A stretch of 64,000 nt of DNA. It comes from Amycolatopsis coloradensis (GTDB lineage Bacteria; Actinomycetota; Actinomycetes; Mycobacteriales; Pseudonocardiaceae). The DNA lies in contig NZ_MQUQ01000006.1 in the NCBI RefSeq assembly GCF_001953865.1, positions 333,613-397,612 of the forward strand, given 5' to 3'. This document shows, one piece after another, positions 1 through 7,927 of this stretch; positions within the stretch are counted from its first letter, which is position 1, and every line of letters starts with the position of its first letter. The notes beneath the pieces were generated by a model that worked only from the letters and a program-made list of their open reading frames with translations, did not search any database and was not told the DNA's origin. A program made the position numbers and the translations under genes.

Positions 1-2
1 GC

Positions 3-284
3 CACCGCTCGGAATCCCGGATTCTCGACACGGTCTTCCCGCGCGGCACGGAGATCTACTCGATCAAGCCGCTGACCGGCCACAGTCAGTCGGGCAGCGC
101 GCTGACCGAGATCGCGACGACCTGCCTGGCGGCGCAGCGCGACCTGATCCCGGCGCCGAAGCCGGTGGCGGACGGGCATCCGCGGCTGATGGACGGGCCG
201 TCCCGGCCGGAAAGCGGGCTCACCGTGAAGACGTCGATCGGGATGGGCGGCTACGTCACCGCGGTCGTCTTGGATACCGCCTAG
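3..284 (+). CDS. Beta-ketoacyl synthase, C-terminal fragment (5' end outside window)
   Basis: This frame is open from the left edge to a TAG stop and encodes about 93 residues. It contains IKPLTGHSQSGSALTEIA, which resembles the K-x3-GH motif of the ketosynthase C-terminal domain, where the histidine takes part in decarboxylative Claisen condensation. The end, KTSIGMGGYVTAVVLD, resembles the terminal strand of the thiolase fold (usually NSFGFGG). The active-site cysteine and first catalytic histidine would lie upstream, outside the window. It could be a fatty acid synthase II, polyketide or stand-alone synthase; the fragment cannot decide. The next gene on the same strand, a membrane protein, gives no biosynthetic context. 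Confidence 0.8.
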   Translation, partial: HRSESRILDTVFPRGTEIYSIKPLTGHSQSGSALTEIATTCLAAQRDLIPAPKPVADGHPRLMDGPSRPESGLTVKTSIGMGGYVTAVVLDTA

Positions 285-381
285 ATAACACACGGTACCA
301 ACCTCGTCACGAAGTGTCATTTTTCGTGCTCAAGTAGTCGATACTCCCCAGTAGCGACCCGCACTGAGCACGGAGGCGGCC

Positions 382-1047
382 ATGAGCCCGAGAACGGCAT
401 CCGACAATCTCGTCCACAACTACCTGTTCCTGCGGCGTGCCATCGGGTTCCTCGGGATCGGGCTGCCCTTCGTCCTGGTCTTCGGGAAGATCGCCGTCGA
501 CGGCGGTGGGCTGCTCAACTCGATCAGCGGCTACTACTACTCGGGCATGCGTGACGTCTGGGTCGGCGTCATGTGCGCGATCGGCGTCTTCCTGTTGTCC
601 TACCGGGGTTACGGCCGGATCGACGACGTCGCCGGGAACATCGCGGCGGTGGCCGCGGTCGGGGTGGCATTCTTCCCCACCACCCCGGCGAACGGCGACC
701 GCGCGGACGAGATCATCGGGATGCTGCATCTCGCCTTCGCCTCGGTCTTCTTCCTGACACTGGCGTTCTTCTGCATCGTGCTGTTCACCAAGTCGGACAA
801 GGAGATCCCCGGCGCCCACAAGCCCGAACGGAACCGGCTGTACGTCGTCTCGGGCGTGATCATGCTGGTATGCCTCGCCTTGATCGTGCTCTGCGGCCTG
901 GTCTTCGACGAGGAGACGAGGTCGCTGTACCCGGCGCTGTGGCTGGAATCGGCGGCGACCCTCGCGTTCGGTCTCGCGTGGCTCACCAAGGGCGGGACGC
1001 TGCTGCCGGACAAGACGGTGACGGCGGGGACGCGCGTGACGGCCTGA
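382..1047 (+). CDS. Six-helix integral membrane protein of unknown function
   Basis: The start is an ATG 6 nt after GGAGG. The 221-residue protein has about six hydrophobic helices: residues 18-38, 53-75, 85-102, 113-138, 152-172 and 184-202. Between helices 1 and 2 is an aromatic SGYYYSGMRDVW stretch. Short charged loops (KSDKEIPGAHKPERNR) separate helices 4 and 5. There is no catalytic motif, signal peptide or transporter signature. It vaguely resembles small DUF998-like membrane proteins, but I cannot assign a function. It appears monocistronic, between the ketosynthase end and a P-loop gene. Confidence 0.8.
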   Translation: MSPRTASDNLVHNYLFLRRAIGFLGIGLPFVLVFGKIAVDGGGLLNSISGYYYSGMRDVWVGVMCAIGVFLLSYRGYGRIDDVAGNIAAVAAVGVAFFPTTPANGDRADEIIGMLHLAFASVFFLTLAFFCIVLFTKSDKEIPGAHKPERNRLYVVSGVIMLVCLALIVLCGLVFDEETRSLYPALWLESAATLAFGLAWLTKGGTLLPDKTVTAGTRVTA

Positions 1048-1113
1048 CCTGTACCGGAGCCGGACGGATCAAGGTAAAGGAACCTTTGTCATCGGCCGGG
1101 TCGTTGACGCCTT

Positions 1114-1773
1114 ATGACTGAGCGCATCGCACTTCAGCTCGGCCGCCGCGATCTCCTGGTGGTCGCGGGAATTCCCGGGGCGGGCAAGACCACCCTCCTG
1201 TCCAGGGCGGCGACCGGCGCGATGCCGGTGCTCGACTCCGACCAGGTCCGCGCGCGATTGCGCGGGCGGCTGCCCACCGCGCTGCCGTACCGGTTCTACC
1301 GGCCGCTCGTCCACCTGTGGCACCGCGCGCGGGTTGTCGGGTTCGCGCTGGCGGACGACGGTCCGCTGGTCGTGCACGAGCCGTCGACCCGCGCGACGAC
1401 CCGCGGGCTGCTGGCGCTGCTCGGCCTGCTGAGCCGCCGACCGGTCCGGTTGCTGTGGCTCGACGTCTCGCCGGAGGATGCCCGCGCCGGCCAGATCGCG
1501 CGCGGGCGGGTCATCCGGCGGCGTTCGTTCGCCCGCCACGTCAAAAGGGCCGAGAAGCTGCGCCGTGACCTGCGGGCGGGCTGGGTCCCGGCGGGCTGGC
1601 ACGGCGCGCGGATGGTGACCCGTGAGGTAACCGGGGCGCTGCGGTTCGTCACCGAGGAAGAGCCGGGGAGCGAGGCCGGGCACCGAATTCAGTCAGATAC
1701 CCACGTAGCTCTCGGCGAAGAAGTCTTGGTTCGCACGGGAAATCCGCAGGCTCTCCAGGCGCGCGTCCCGTAG
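1114..1773 (+). CDS. P-loop NTPase, AAA/zeta-toxin-like kinase
   Basis: The 219-residue protein begins with a clear Walker A, VVAGIPGAGKTTLLS, near residue 18. A VLDSDQVR motif follows near residue 40 and resembles the substrate-binding Asp region of small-molecule kinases. WLDVSPEDARAGQIARG and the following IRRRSFARHVKR stretch fit the Walker B/lid arrangement of the zeta-toxin/AAA_33 group. The substrate is not predictable. There is no strong ribosome binding site upstream. The last 27 codons run antisense through the 3' end of the convergent hydroxylase gene (an overlap of about 81 bp), so the protein tail is probably unconserved. Confidence 0.75.
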   Translation: MTERIALQLGRRDLLVVAGIPGAGKTTLLSRAATGAMPVLDSDQVRARLRGRLPTALPYRFYRPLVHLWHRARVVGFALADDGPLVVHEPSTRATTRGLLALLGLLSRRPVRLLWLDVSPEDARAGQIARGRVIRRRSFARHVKRAEKLRRDLRAGWVPAGWHGARMVTREVTGALRFVTEEEPGSEAGHRIQSDTHVALGEEVLVRTGNPQALQARVP

Positions 1774-2847
1774 TGCCCGCTGGAAGACGGCCTCGTCGTC
1801 GTAGCCGGCCGGACTGTGCAGGAGTGCGATCAGCCAGTGCGAGAATTCCTGCGCCCGCCAGATCCGCGGCAGACACTCCGCGGAGTACCGGTCGAGCGCT
1901 GTCGTGTCGCGCTCGTGGTGGGCGGCGATCAGCGCGCCGGCGAGGATCTCGGCCTCCATCAGCGCGAGATTCGCGCCTTTCGCCGCGGAAGGGCTGATCA
2001 GGCTCGCCGCGTCGCCCGCGAGGAACAGGTTCCCGCGCTGGATCGTGTCCATCACATGCGACCCCAGGTCCACGATGCGGCGCTCGAGGATGGCGCCCTG
2101 TTTCAGCGGACCGTACTGGTCGGCGCGCATCCGCTGGTGCAGTTCGTCCCAGATCCGGTCGTCCGTCCAGCCCTCCGGATCCTCACCGCGCGGGACTTCG
2201 AGGTAGTAGCGCGTCACCGTCGACGTCCTCGCCATATGCCCGGCGAATCCGCGTTCGTGCATCGCGTACCCGACCGCGGGCATACTGGGTGGCGCCTCGG
2301 CGAGAATCGCGAGCCAGGAAATCGCGTGGTCCCGCCGGAAGACCCGGGCGGGCACGGATCTCCTGGAAACGCCGCGCCGACCGTCGCAACCGGCGATGTA
2401 CTCGGCCCGCAAGAGCACTTCGTCGGCGATGACAGTGGCTTCCGTCCCCGAAACCGACGACACCTCGGTCCCGAACTTGATCTCCCCGCCACGCGCGAGG
2501 AATTCCGCGATCAGATCGGTGACCAGGAATTGCTGCGGGTAGACGGTGTGCACCTCACCGGCGGCGAGTCCGCCGTACTTGATCTCGAATTCCGTTCGCT
2601 CATAACGAAAAACACAAGTGTCGTGCTGGACACCGTCGCGGAGGAGTCCGTCGGCGAGTCCGTTCGCTTCGAGCAAACGCACACTGTTCGCGGCGAGAAA
2701 CCCCGCCCTGGCACGGTTTTCGACCTGCTCGCGACTCTTGCGCTCGAGAATCACACAGTCGATTCCGGCCGCGCGCAAAAGGTTTCCGAGTACCAGCCCG
2801 GCCGGGCCCGCGCCCAGGATCAGCACATCAGCATCGTTCTTCCCCAC
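1693..2847 (-). CDS. PobA-like FAD-dependent aromatic hydroxylase
   Basis: This 384-residue class A flavoprotein monooxygenase is close to the usual 4-hydroxybenzoate 3-monooxygenase length of about 394. The N-terminal LILGAGPAGLVLGNLL is the dinucleotide-binding GxGxxG. ERKSREQVENRARAGFL and GCDGRRGVSR match PobA-type FAD/NADPH contacts. The C-terminal GDAASLISPSAAKGANLAL corresponds to the family GDAAH-PP-AKG motif. The histidine of GDAAH is serine here, so the exact phenol substrate is uncertain. I chose the GTG start 7 nt after GGGGGG, immediately before the Rossmann strand; a longer open frame upstream is antisense to the next gene. The likely reaction is NADPH-dependent ring hydroxylation of a hydroxybenzoate-like acid. 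Confidence 0.82.
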   Translation of the reverse strand: MGKNDADVLILGAGPAGLVLGNLLRAAGIDCVILERKSREQVENRARAGFLAANSVRLLEANGLADGLLRDGVQHDTCVFRYERTEFEIKYGGLAAGEVHTVYPQQFLVTDLIAEFLARGGEIKFGTEVSSVSGTEATVIADEVLLRAEYIAGCDGRRGVSRRSVPARVFRRDHAISWLAILAEAPPSMPAVGYAMHERGFAGHMARTSTVTRYYLEVPRGEDPEGWTDDRIWDELHQRMRADQYGPLKQGAILERRIVDLGSHVMDTIQRGNLFLAGDAASLISPSAAKGANLALMEAEILAGALIAAHHERDTTALDRYSAECLPRIWRAQEFSHWLIALLHSPAGYDDEAVFQRALRDARLESLRISRANQDFFAESYVGI

Positions 2848-2909
2848 GAAACCCCCCAGTACCGCCCCTGCGGTCCAAGGTACACAAAACACCCTGAGTG
2901 CGTGGCTGT

Positions 2910-3857
2910 TCAGTCCTTCTGTGCCCGCAACCTCGCCCGGCGTTTCCCTTCGTGCATCGCCACGACGCGGGCGACCGGGATCGTGTGCCCCTGTTCGACG
3001 AGGTCGGCGGGCAGGGTCTGCGGTGCGGGCATCGCCTCGGCCCACGGATCCCCGTCCCCGAGCAGCGCGGGCGCCGTGTGGACGGTGAAATCGGCGGGGA
3101 GCACGTTCGCCAGGTCGTCCCAGTCCACCGGGAACGACACCGGCAGTCCCGGCCGCAACCGCGGGCTGTAGGCCGCCGCGACCGTGTTGCCGCCCGCTCG
3201 CGTCGAGTCGAGGTACACCTTCCCCTCGCGGTCTTCCACGAGGTACGCGGTCGTCGCGACGGAAGGATCGACCTGTTCCGCGCGAGCGGCGAGCGCGCGG
3301 GTCGCGGCCGCGACGTCGTCGAAGGCCTGCCCAGGCACCAGCGGGACGAAGATGTGCACTCCCTTGGACCCGCTGGTCTTCACGGCGCCGGCGAGACCGG
3401 AGTCGGACAGGGCCTGCCGCACCAGACCGGCGGCCTTCACGACGTGCGTGAAATCGTCGCCCGCCGGCGGGTCGAGGTCGAGGACGAGATGGGTCGGGCC
3501 CGCGACGTCGCCCGCGTGCATCAGCGTCGGGTGGTACTCGACGGCACGCTGGTTCGCGAACCACAACAGCGTGCGGCGGTCGTCGCACAGGGCGTACGAC
3601 ACCTGCCGCTTCGAGGTCTCCGCCCACATGCCGTACCGCTTCACCCAATCGGGCGTGTATTTGGGCAGGTTCTTCTGCATGAACGGGTCCTGGCCGCGCA
3701 GGATCCGGATCACCGACAGCGGCCGGTTCTCCAGCACCGGGAGGATGCGGCCCGCGACGGCGTCCAGGTAGTCGACCAGGTCGCGTTTGGTCGCGTCCTC
3801 GAACAACGGCTGGTCGAGGTTGCTCAGCTTGACCCCGTCGCGCTCGTCATCGCTCAT
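2910..3857 (-). CDS. Stand-alone LigD-type polymerase/primase domain protein (NHEJ polymerase family)
   Basis: The 315 residues span the archaeo-eukaryotic primase-like polymerase domain found in bacterial LigD. HLVLDLDPPAGDDF supplies the catalytic Asp-x-Asp. TSGSKGVHIFVPL is the conserved nucleotide-binding Ser/Lys/His strip. VYLDSTRAGGNTVAAAYSPR is the third signature. No ligase or phosphoesterase domain is fused, so this is a separate PolDom protein like those mycobacteria carry beside LigD. Its expected role is gap filling and nucleotide addition at double-strand breaks, with Ku and a ligase encoded elsewhere. The 62 bp to the downstream hydroxylase gene holds no clear terminator, so the two may be cotranscribed. 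Confidence 0.88.
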   Translation of the reverse strand: MSDDERDGVKLSNLDQPLFEDATKRDLVDYLDAVAGRILPVLENRPLSVIRILRGQDPFMQKNLPKYTPDWVKRYGMWAETSKRQVSYALCDDRRTLLWFANQRAVEYHPTLMHAGDVAGPTHLVLDLDPPAGDDFTHVVKAAGLVRQALSDSGLAGAVKTSGSKGVHIFVPLVPGQAFDDVAAATRALAARAEQVDPSVATTAYLVEDREGKVYLDSTRAGGNTVAAAYSPRLRPGLPVSFPVDWDDLANVLPADFTVHTAPALLGDGDPWAEAMPAPQTLPADLVEQGHTIPVARVVAMHEGKRRARLRAQKD

Positions 3858-3927
3858 GGGGTGAGCCTAAAGGCTCGCGAGTGGCGATGACGGTCGGAAC
3901 CGTCATCGCCCCTCACGAGCCCGACGC

Positions 3928-4443
3928 TCAGCTGATGTTCGCGTCGATGCAGGCGTAGAACGCGTTCGCCGTGTCGTAGACGTTCCAACGGGCGAGGATC
4001 TTGTGCCGCCCGCTCTGCTGCAGGTTCACGCTGTGCGTGACCGTGGCGCCCGGCTGCGCGCCGCCGTCGTTGACGGTCGCGACCTTGGCGCCGTCGACGA
4101 AGTACTCCCACGTGCTGGTGCGGTGCCGAGCCGTGATCGTCCACCGGAACGTGGTGGTACGGCCGAGGGAATGCACCTTCCAGCCCTTGCTGTCGTTGTT
4201 GAGATCCGAGAACCGGCCGACCCCGCCGCTACAGCTCATGAGCCCCTTGGGGCCCTCTACGCTTTGCGGTTCCCATTTGATGTCACCGCAGGAAACGGTG
4301 TTCTGGGCGCACTGCGCCTGCCTGCTCGCCGGCGAGGAAACGTAGCCGTGCGCGCTGGCGGTTCCCGCCGGGATCGCGACCAGAACAGCCGGCACGGTTG
4401 CCGCACCTGCCGCCAGGGTCAAAAGCCTTCGTTTGAAGCTCAT
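3928..4443 (-). CDS. Secreted AA10 lytic polysaccharide monooxygenase (chitin-binding type)
   Basis: The 171-residue precursor has a Sec signal peptide (SFKRRLLTLAAG, hydrophobic core, PAGTASA) whose cleavage leaves His32 as the mature N terminus, as the copper histidine brace requires. The second brace ligand is His107 in TARHRTSTWEYF. Phe162 in DTANAFYACID matches the axial aromatic residue of CBP21. Paired cysteines are present. The protein is a single catalytic module with no carbohydrate-binding domain, so it is small for the family. I chose the ATG after AAAGGGG over an upstream in-frame start. It should oxidatively cleave chitin, or possibly cellulose, outside the cell. A DasR-type palindrome lies 132 bp upstream. 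Confidence 0.92.
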   Translation of the reverse strand: MSFKRRLLTLAAGAATVPAVLVAIPAGTASAHGYVSSPASRQAQCAQNTVSCGDIKWEPQSVEGPKGLMSCSGGVGRFSDLNNDSKGWKVHSLGRTTTFRWTITARHRTSTWEYFVDGAKVATVNDGGAQPGATVTHSVNLQQSGRHKILARWNVYDTANAFYACIDANIS

Positions 4444-4574
4444 GCCTACCCCTTTCGACACCCACCGCTGACCCGGTGGCAGAACCGTCAGCTGACACGA
4501 GGTTCTTGGGCCACAGCGAGCGAAAACCAATGACGGTTGGGACCACATCCGCCAAAGCACCAAGCAGGCGAATG

Positions 4575-4586
4575 TGGTCTAGACCA
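4575..4586. promoter_or_regulatory. DasR-responsive element (dre)-like palindrome
   Basis: TGGTCTAGACCA is a perfect 12-bp palindrome. It matches the core of the operator bound by the GntR-family N-acetylglucosamine regulator DasR in Streptomyces and also found at chitinase genes. It lies upstream of the LPMO gene, the expected kind of DasR target. DasR itself is not encoded in the window, so regulation is inferred from the site alone. Confidence 0.75.
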
Positions 4587-4671
4587 TAATTGGTTCAGAC
4601 GACTCGGTCAAGAGTAACCAACCGCGCACTTGTGCCCGTGAAGATCGAACGGGGGTTGTCAAGTCGTGCGA

Positions 4672-7302
4672 TCAGCCCGCACCCAAACAGACGAACGGTC
4701 GCCGGAACGGATCAACCGCGATGGTGTCCGCCAAGGCCGTCGCCGGTCCGGCGCCTTCGGCGAGTCCGCGGTGGTAATCGTCCATCGCGGCCGCGGCGGC
4801 CTCGTCACCGACTCGGCTCAACGGCGCGATCACCGTCCGCGAACCGCTCGCGAGCAGCGCGCTGGCGAAACCGAGGACTTCGTCGCCGGGCCGGATCCGG
4901 TTCAGCGCCAGTTCGCACGCCGCGAAGACGACCTGCGACGGCGGTTGCGCGAGCCCGGCCATCTCGTGCGCGAAGAGGGTGCCGTCGGCCAGTTCCAGCC
5001 TGGAAAACAAGGCGTTCTCAGGCTCGTGCGCGCCGTGCGCGGCGATATGCGCGAGCTTCGCGCCGTCCAGCGCGCGCAGAACCGACTTCACGGTGGCCTC
5101 CGCCCCGGCCAGCGTGTGCGCGGTCCGGTAGTGCGTGGCCAGTTTGTCCAGCTCGCCCCTGGTCCCGACGAGACCGGGACCGCGTACGAGGACGACCTTC
5201 GGCGCGCGTGACACCGTCGAACGTTCCGCGCCCAGCCACGCCGTCGCCGACGGGGCGACGACGATCGGCCGCGAGCGCAGCGCGGGCAGCACTCCCCACG
5301 GGACGGCGTACAGCGGGCCGGTCGGCACGACGACAAGGCCGCGGTCCCCGAGCAGCCCCTCCAGCGGCCGGATCAACTGGGCGTCGAGCCGTTCGGCCTG
5401 CTTCCGCGCCGAACCGAGTACCGACTGGACCAGTGGTGCGGGCAGGTGATCCGGCGCGAGGGCGTCGAGGTCGACGTTCAGCATCCGCGCGGACTCCGCC
5501 GCCAGCTCCGCCGAGCCGAGCCGCACCAGCTCGCACTGTCCGCCGGCGACCACCACGGCCACCAGGTCGTCTCCGGAGGACGCGAAACTCACCAGCGCGC
5601 GTTCTCCCAGCTCGTCGGCGACCTCGGCCAGCCGCGCGATCGGCCGCGGCCTGCCCCAGCGCCCGGTGTGCCACCCGAGCCGATGCGCTTCACGCAACCG
5701 CTCCGCGTGCTTGGCGCGCAAGGCCGCCGTCGAATGCCCGTCGTGCTGTGCCTGGTGGATCGCCTGATCGAGACCCCGGATCTCACCGACTCGCTCGGCG
5801 AGATCCGGATCGGTCGCCGCAACAGGTTCGTACCGGTAACTCTGCGCGCGGGTCCGCTCCGTCCAGCCGAACAACCGGGCCGCGTCGCCCCGCTCCAGCA
5901 CGATCTTGACGGCGAGGTCCGCCAGCTCCCGGCCGTGCAACGCCGTGCCGGACACCAGTTCGAGGCCGCCCATCCGGTCGCGGACCCGGTCGAGTTCGGT
6001 GAGCCCGGCCCGGATCTCGGCCAGCGCCCTGCTCTTGTCCCCCTCGGCGACCGCGAGTTCCGCACGGCACAGGCGCCGCAGCATCCGGTAATCGACGGAA
6101 GTCAGCCGCCCCGGCCGCGGAATCCGCGCCAGCAACTCGGCGGCGCGTTTGCGTTTTCCCTTTCGCAGCTCGACCCGGACGGCGAGCATCCGCGCCAGCG
6201 CTGCCTGATCGGCGAGCCGCGGCAGCGGCATCCCGTTCGCCGCACGTAACGCGCGAGCGGTCAGGCCGGCCGGGATTTCGTTGGTACGCAGGGCATCCCG
6301 CACGTCAGCGCGAAGCCCGACGATCGTCGCGTTGGCGACACAGGTTTGGCATCCCCAGCGAAGCATCCTGCGGCGGGAAGAGGCCGCGTAGCCTCTGGCG
6401 AGTTCGAGATCATCGCTCATCAATGCCGCCGAGGCACGATACAGCTCCACGTCGGCGAGGTCACGGCTGATACCTCGCTCGGCGAGCATCGCTTCGAGAA
6501 CCTCGTCGAGGTGGGCACCCGACTCTTCCGCCAGTCCCGCCGCCAGCAAGGCCTGGGCCTGCGCGAGCCGGAGCAGCGGATGCACCTCGATGTCCAGCGA
6601 TCGGTAGATCCGCTCGCTCTCCTCGAAGATCTTCAGCGCGGCAGGCACATTGCCGACCCGCAGTTCGAGCGACCCGAGCGGTCGCCTGGCATCCGCCGCC
6701 TGCGACCGCATCCGATGACGCTCGGCCAATTCCATGGCCTGGGTGAGATCTTGCCGGGCCCGGCGAACATCACCCAATCGGGTATAGGCCAGGCCCCTCG
6801 TCACCAGCGTTCCGAGATACGGATCGAGTAGCGGGATCGGATCCGCCGCGGCGTCAAGCACCGTCTGCCGGAACCTAAGAGAGGAATCGAAATAAGTGAT
6901 GCTCTCCTCATTGCGTCCGGCCGCCATCAAGAGCAGGGCGAAGTTGTGATCGAGCCTGCCGGAAAGGTCCGCCCGCAAAAGGGGGTCCGAGACCGAGGAG
7001 AGCAGCAGCCGGATGTCGTCGAGGCCCGCCAGCCCCGCGAACACCGCGCCGCTGGTCTCGGTACCGATCGTGGCGATGGTCGAGGCGAGCCTGATGCGAA
7101 CGGTCAGCCATTCATCACGGTTCTCCGCCGACACCGGATGGATTGATTCGAGCACGGTCATTCCACGGCGAAGCAGCCGAAGAGCCTCACGCTGATGCGC
7201 CGAACAGCCCGCCTCAACGGCGGCCAGGTGCAGATCACGGGCCCTGCGAATACCCTCGAGTTCTTCGAGCTTTGTTACAGCCACTGGACTATGACAGCAC
7301 AC
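4672..7302 (-). CDS. TPR-CHAT protein (caspase-like peptidase domain)
   Basis: This 876-residue protein has a long alpha-helical N-terminal two-thirds with TPR-like repeats (for example RGLAYTRLGDVRRARQDLTQ, LELRVGNVPAALKIFEE). The C-terminal CHAT domain covers about residues 600-876. HIAAHGAHEP provides the predicted catalytic histidine (His756), and VVFAACELALN the nucleophile (Cys796). The order and spacing fit CHAT/caspase-fold peptidases. Such proteins act in bacterial conflict or programmed responses, usually cleaving a partner. The start is probably GTG at 7302, with GTG at 7284 as an alternative; neither has a strong ribosome site. It lies 72 bp downstream of a small His/Cys protein on the same strand with a hairpin between, suggesting a two-gene operon. 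No nuclease or pore-forming gene adjoins. Confidence 0.85.
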   Translation of the reverse strand: MCCHSPVAVTKLEELEGIRRARDLHLAAVEAGCSAHQREALRLLRRGMTVLESIHPVSAENRDEWLTVRIRLASTIATIGTETSGAVFAGLAGLDDIRLLLSSVSDPLLRADLSGRLDHNFALLLMAAGRNEESITYFDSSLRFRQTVLDAAADPIPLLDPYLGTLVTRGLAYTRLGDVRRARQDLTQAMELAERHRMRSQAADARRPLGSLELRVGNVPAALKIFEESERIYRSLDIEVHPLLRLAQAQALLAAGLAEESGAHLDEVLEAMLAERGISRDLADVELYRASAALMSDDLELARGYAASSRRRMLRWGCQTCVANATIVGLRADVRDALRTNEIPAGLTARALRAANGMPLPRLADQAALARMLAVRVELRKGKRKRAAELLARIPRPGRLTSVDYRMLRRLCRAELAVAEGDKSRALAEIRAGLTELDRVRDRMGGLELVSGTALHGRELADLAVKIVLERGDAARLFGWTERTRAQSYRYEPVAATDPDLAERVGEIRGLDQAIHQAQHDGHSTAALRAKHAERLREAHRLGWHTGRWGRPRPIARLAEVADELGERALVSFASSGDDLVAVVVAGGQCELVRLGSAELAAESARMLNVDLDALAPDHLPAPLVQSVLGSARKQAERLDAQLIRPLEGLLGDRGLVVVPTGPLYAVPWGVLPALRSRPIVVAPSATAWLGAERSTVSRAPKVVLVRGPGLVGTRGELDKLATHYRTAHTLAGAEATVKSVLRALDGAKLAHIAAHGAHEPENALFSRLELADGTLFAHEMAGLAQPPSQVVFAACELALNRIRPGDEVLGFASALLASGSRTVIAPLSRVGDEAAAAAMDDYHRGLAEGAGPATALADTIAVDPFRRPFVCLGAG

Positions 7303-7326
7303 TCCGTAGCCGAAGGAATCCCGCCG

Positions 7327-7341
7327 CCGGGCAAAGCCCGG
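7327..7341 (-). terminator. Short GC-rich hairpin between small gene and CHAT gene
   Basis: A 6-bp stem CCGGGC/GCCCGG with a 3-nt loop sits between the stop of the 57-residue gene and the CHAT start. There is no U tract. It could partly terminate transcription or stabilise the upstream message, giving more small protein than protease. This role is inferred from position. Confidence 0.4.
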
Positions 7342-7374
7342 AGACGGGAAACTTCCCTCAGCCTGCGAAGCTGC

Positions 7375-7548
7375 TCACGGAGTGGGCGGGGGCGTCTGAG
7401 CGCAGCCGCCGGAGCACTCCATCAGCCGGTTGCGAAAGTGCTCGCAATCCGGGCTGTGCTCGTGTTGAGGCAGGTCAGACTTGGGCTGAGCCGGGTCGAG
7501 CGGCTCTTCCTCGCCGATGGGATCCTTGATGTCCGTAGGCGTCGACAT
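7375..7548 (-). CDS. 57-residue acidic Pro/His/Cys protein upstream of CHAT gene
   Basis: The ATG at 7548 follows GGGGAGGAGA with 6-nt spacing, one of the best ribosome sites in the window, so translation is likely strong. The 57 residues begin with a proline-rich acidic half (IGEEEPLDPAQPKSD), continue to HEHSPDCEHF, and end with MECSGGCAQTPPPTP. His29, His31, Cys35, His37, Cys45 and Cys49 could bind a metal or form disulfides. It has no signal peptide, membrane segment or family I recognise. Cotranscription with the CHAT gene suggests a protease substrate, pro-effector or regulator, but that is inference. An upstream in-frame extension lacks a ribosome site. Confidence 0.65.
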   Translation of the reverse strand: MSTPTDIKDPIGEEEPLDPAQPKSDLPQHEHSPDCEHFRNRLMECSGGCAQTPPPTP

Positions 7549-7927
7549 ATGTCGATCTCCTCCCCTGATGATCTTTCTTTTGTCGTGCCAGGCGACCCCG
7601 TCGCACCGGGTCCCCTCGAATCGCAGGCCCTCTTCCTGCGAATGGGGCAATAGTGCCACAACGGAGCAGTGATCGGGAGTTTTTACCTACACTGAGTCAT
7701 CTCAGGCATCCGATAGGGGGATGCTTCGTTAGCGAACCTCACGACCTGTGCGAAACGGCGGAACACGGCGCCCCTCCTTCCGCGATCGCCTCGGCAAACT
7801 GGCCAAGATCACTGAGCCATCCGGCCTAATATCCAAAAATTCTTGTGCCACAAGGGTTTCCGACCGCAAAAGCCGGGCACTTACGGCCTGTCGGGGGTTG
7901 ACCGGCGAATATCCGGAGGAGATAACG
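7549..7927. other. Divergent promoter region without a gene
   Basis: This 379-bp gap separates the leftward CHAT operon from the rightward paralogue pair and must hold both promoters. It contains locally AT-richer stretches (around 7678-7700 and 7825-7860) but no clear -35/-10 pair or operator palindrome. A reading frame extending back into it from the rightward gene lacks a ribosome site, whereas the ATG at 7928 has an excellent one. I see no RNA gene. Confidence 0.5.

Noticed and set aside
1693..3648. A 651-residue form of the PobA-like protein
   Set aside because: The extra N-terminal half is antisense-type sequence through the LigD polymerase gene; the GTG at 2847 has a ribosome site directly before the FAD-binding strand.
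4590..5909. Long Arg/Pro/Ser-rich frame on the plus strand
   Set aside because: It is antisense to the CHAT gene, has low-complexity composition and no ribosome site.
4672..7548. Full type III CRISPR-linked CHAT (craspase) system
   Set aside because: No gRAMP, Csm/Cmr or CRISPR repeats are in the window.
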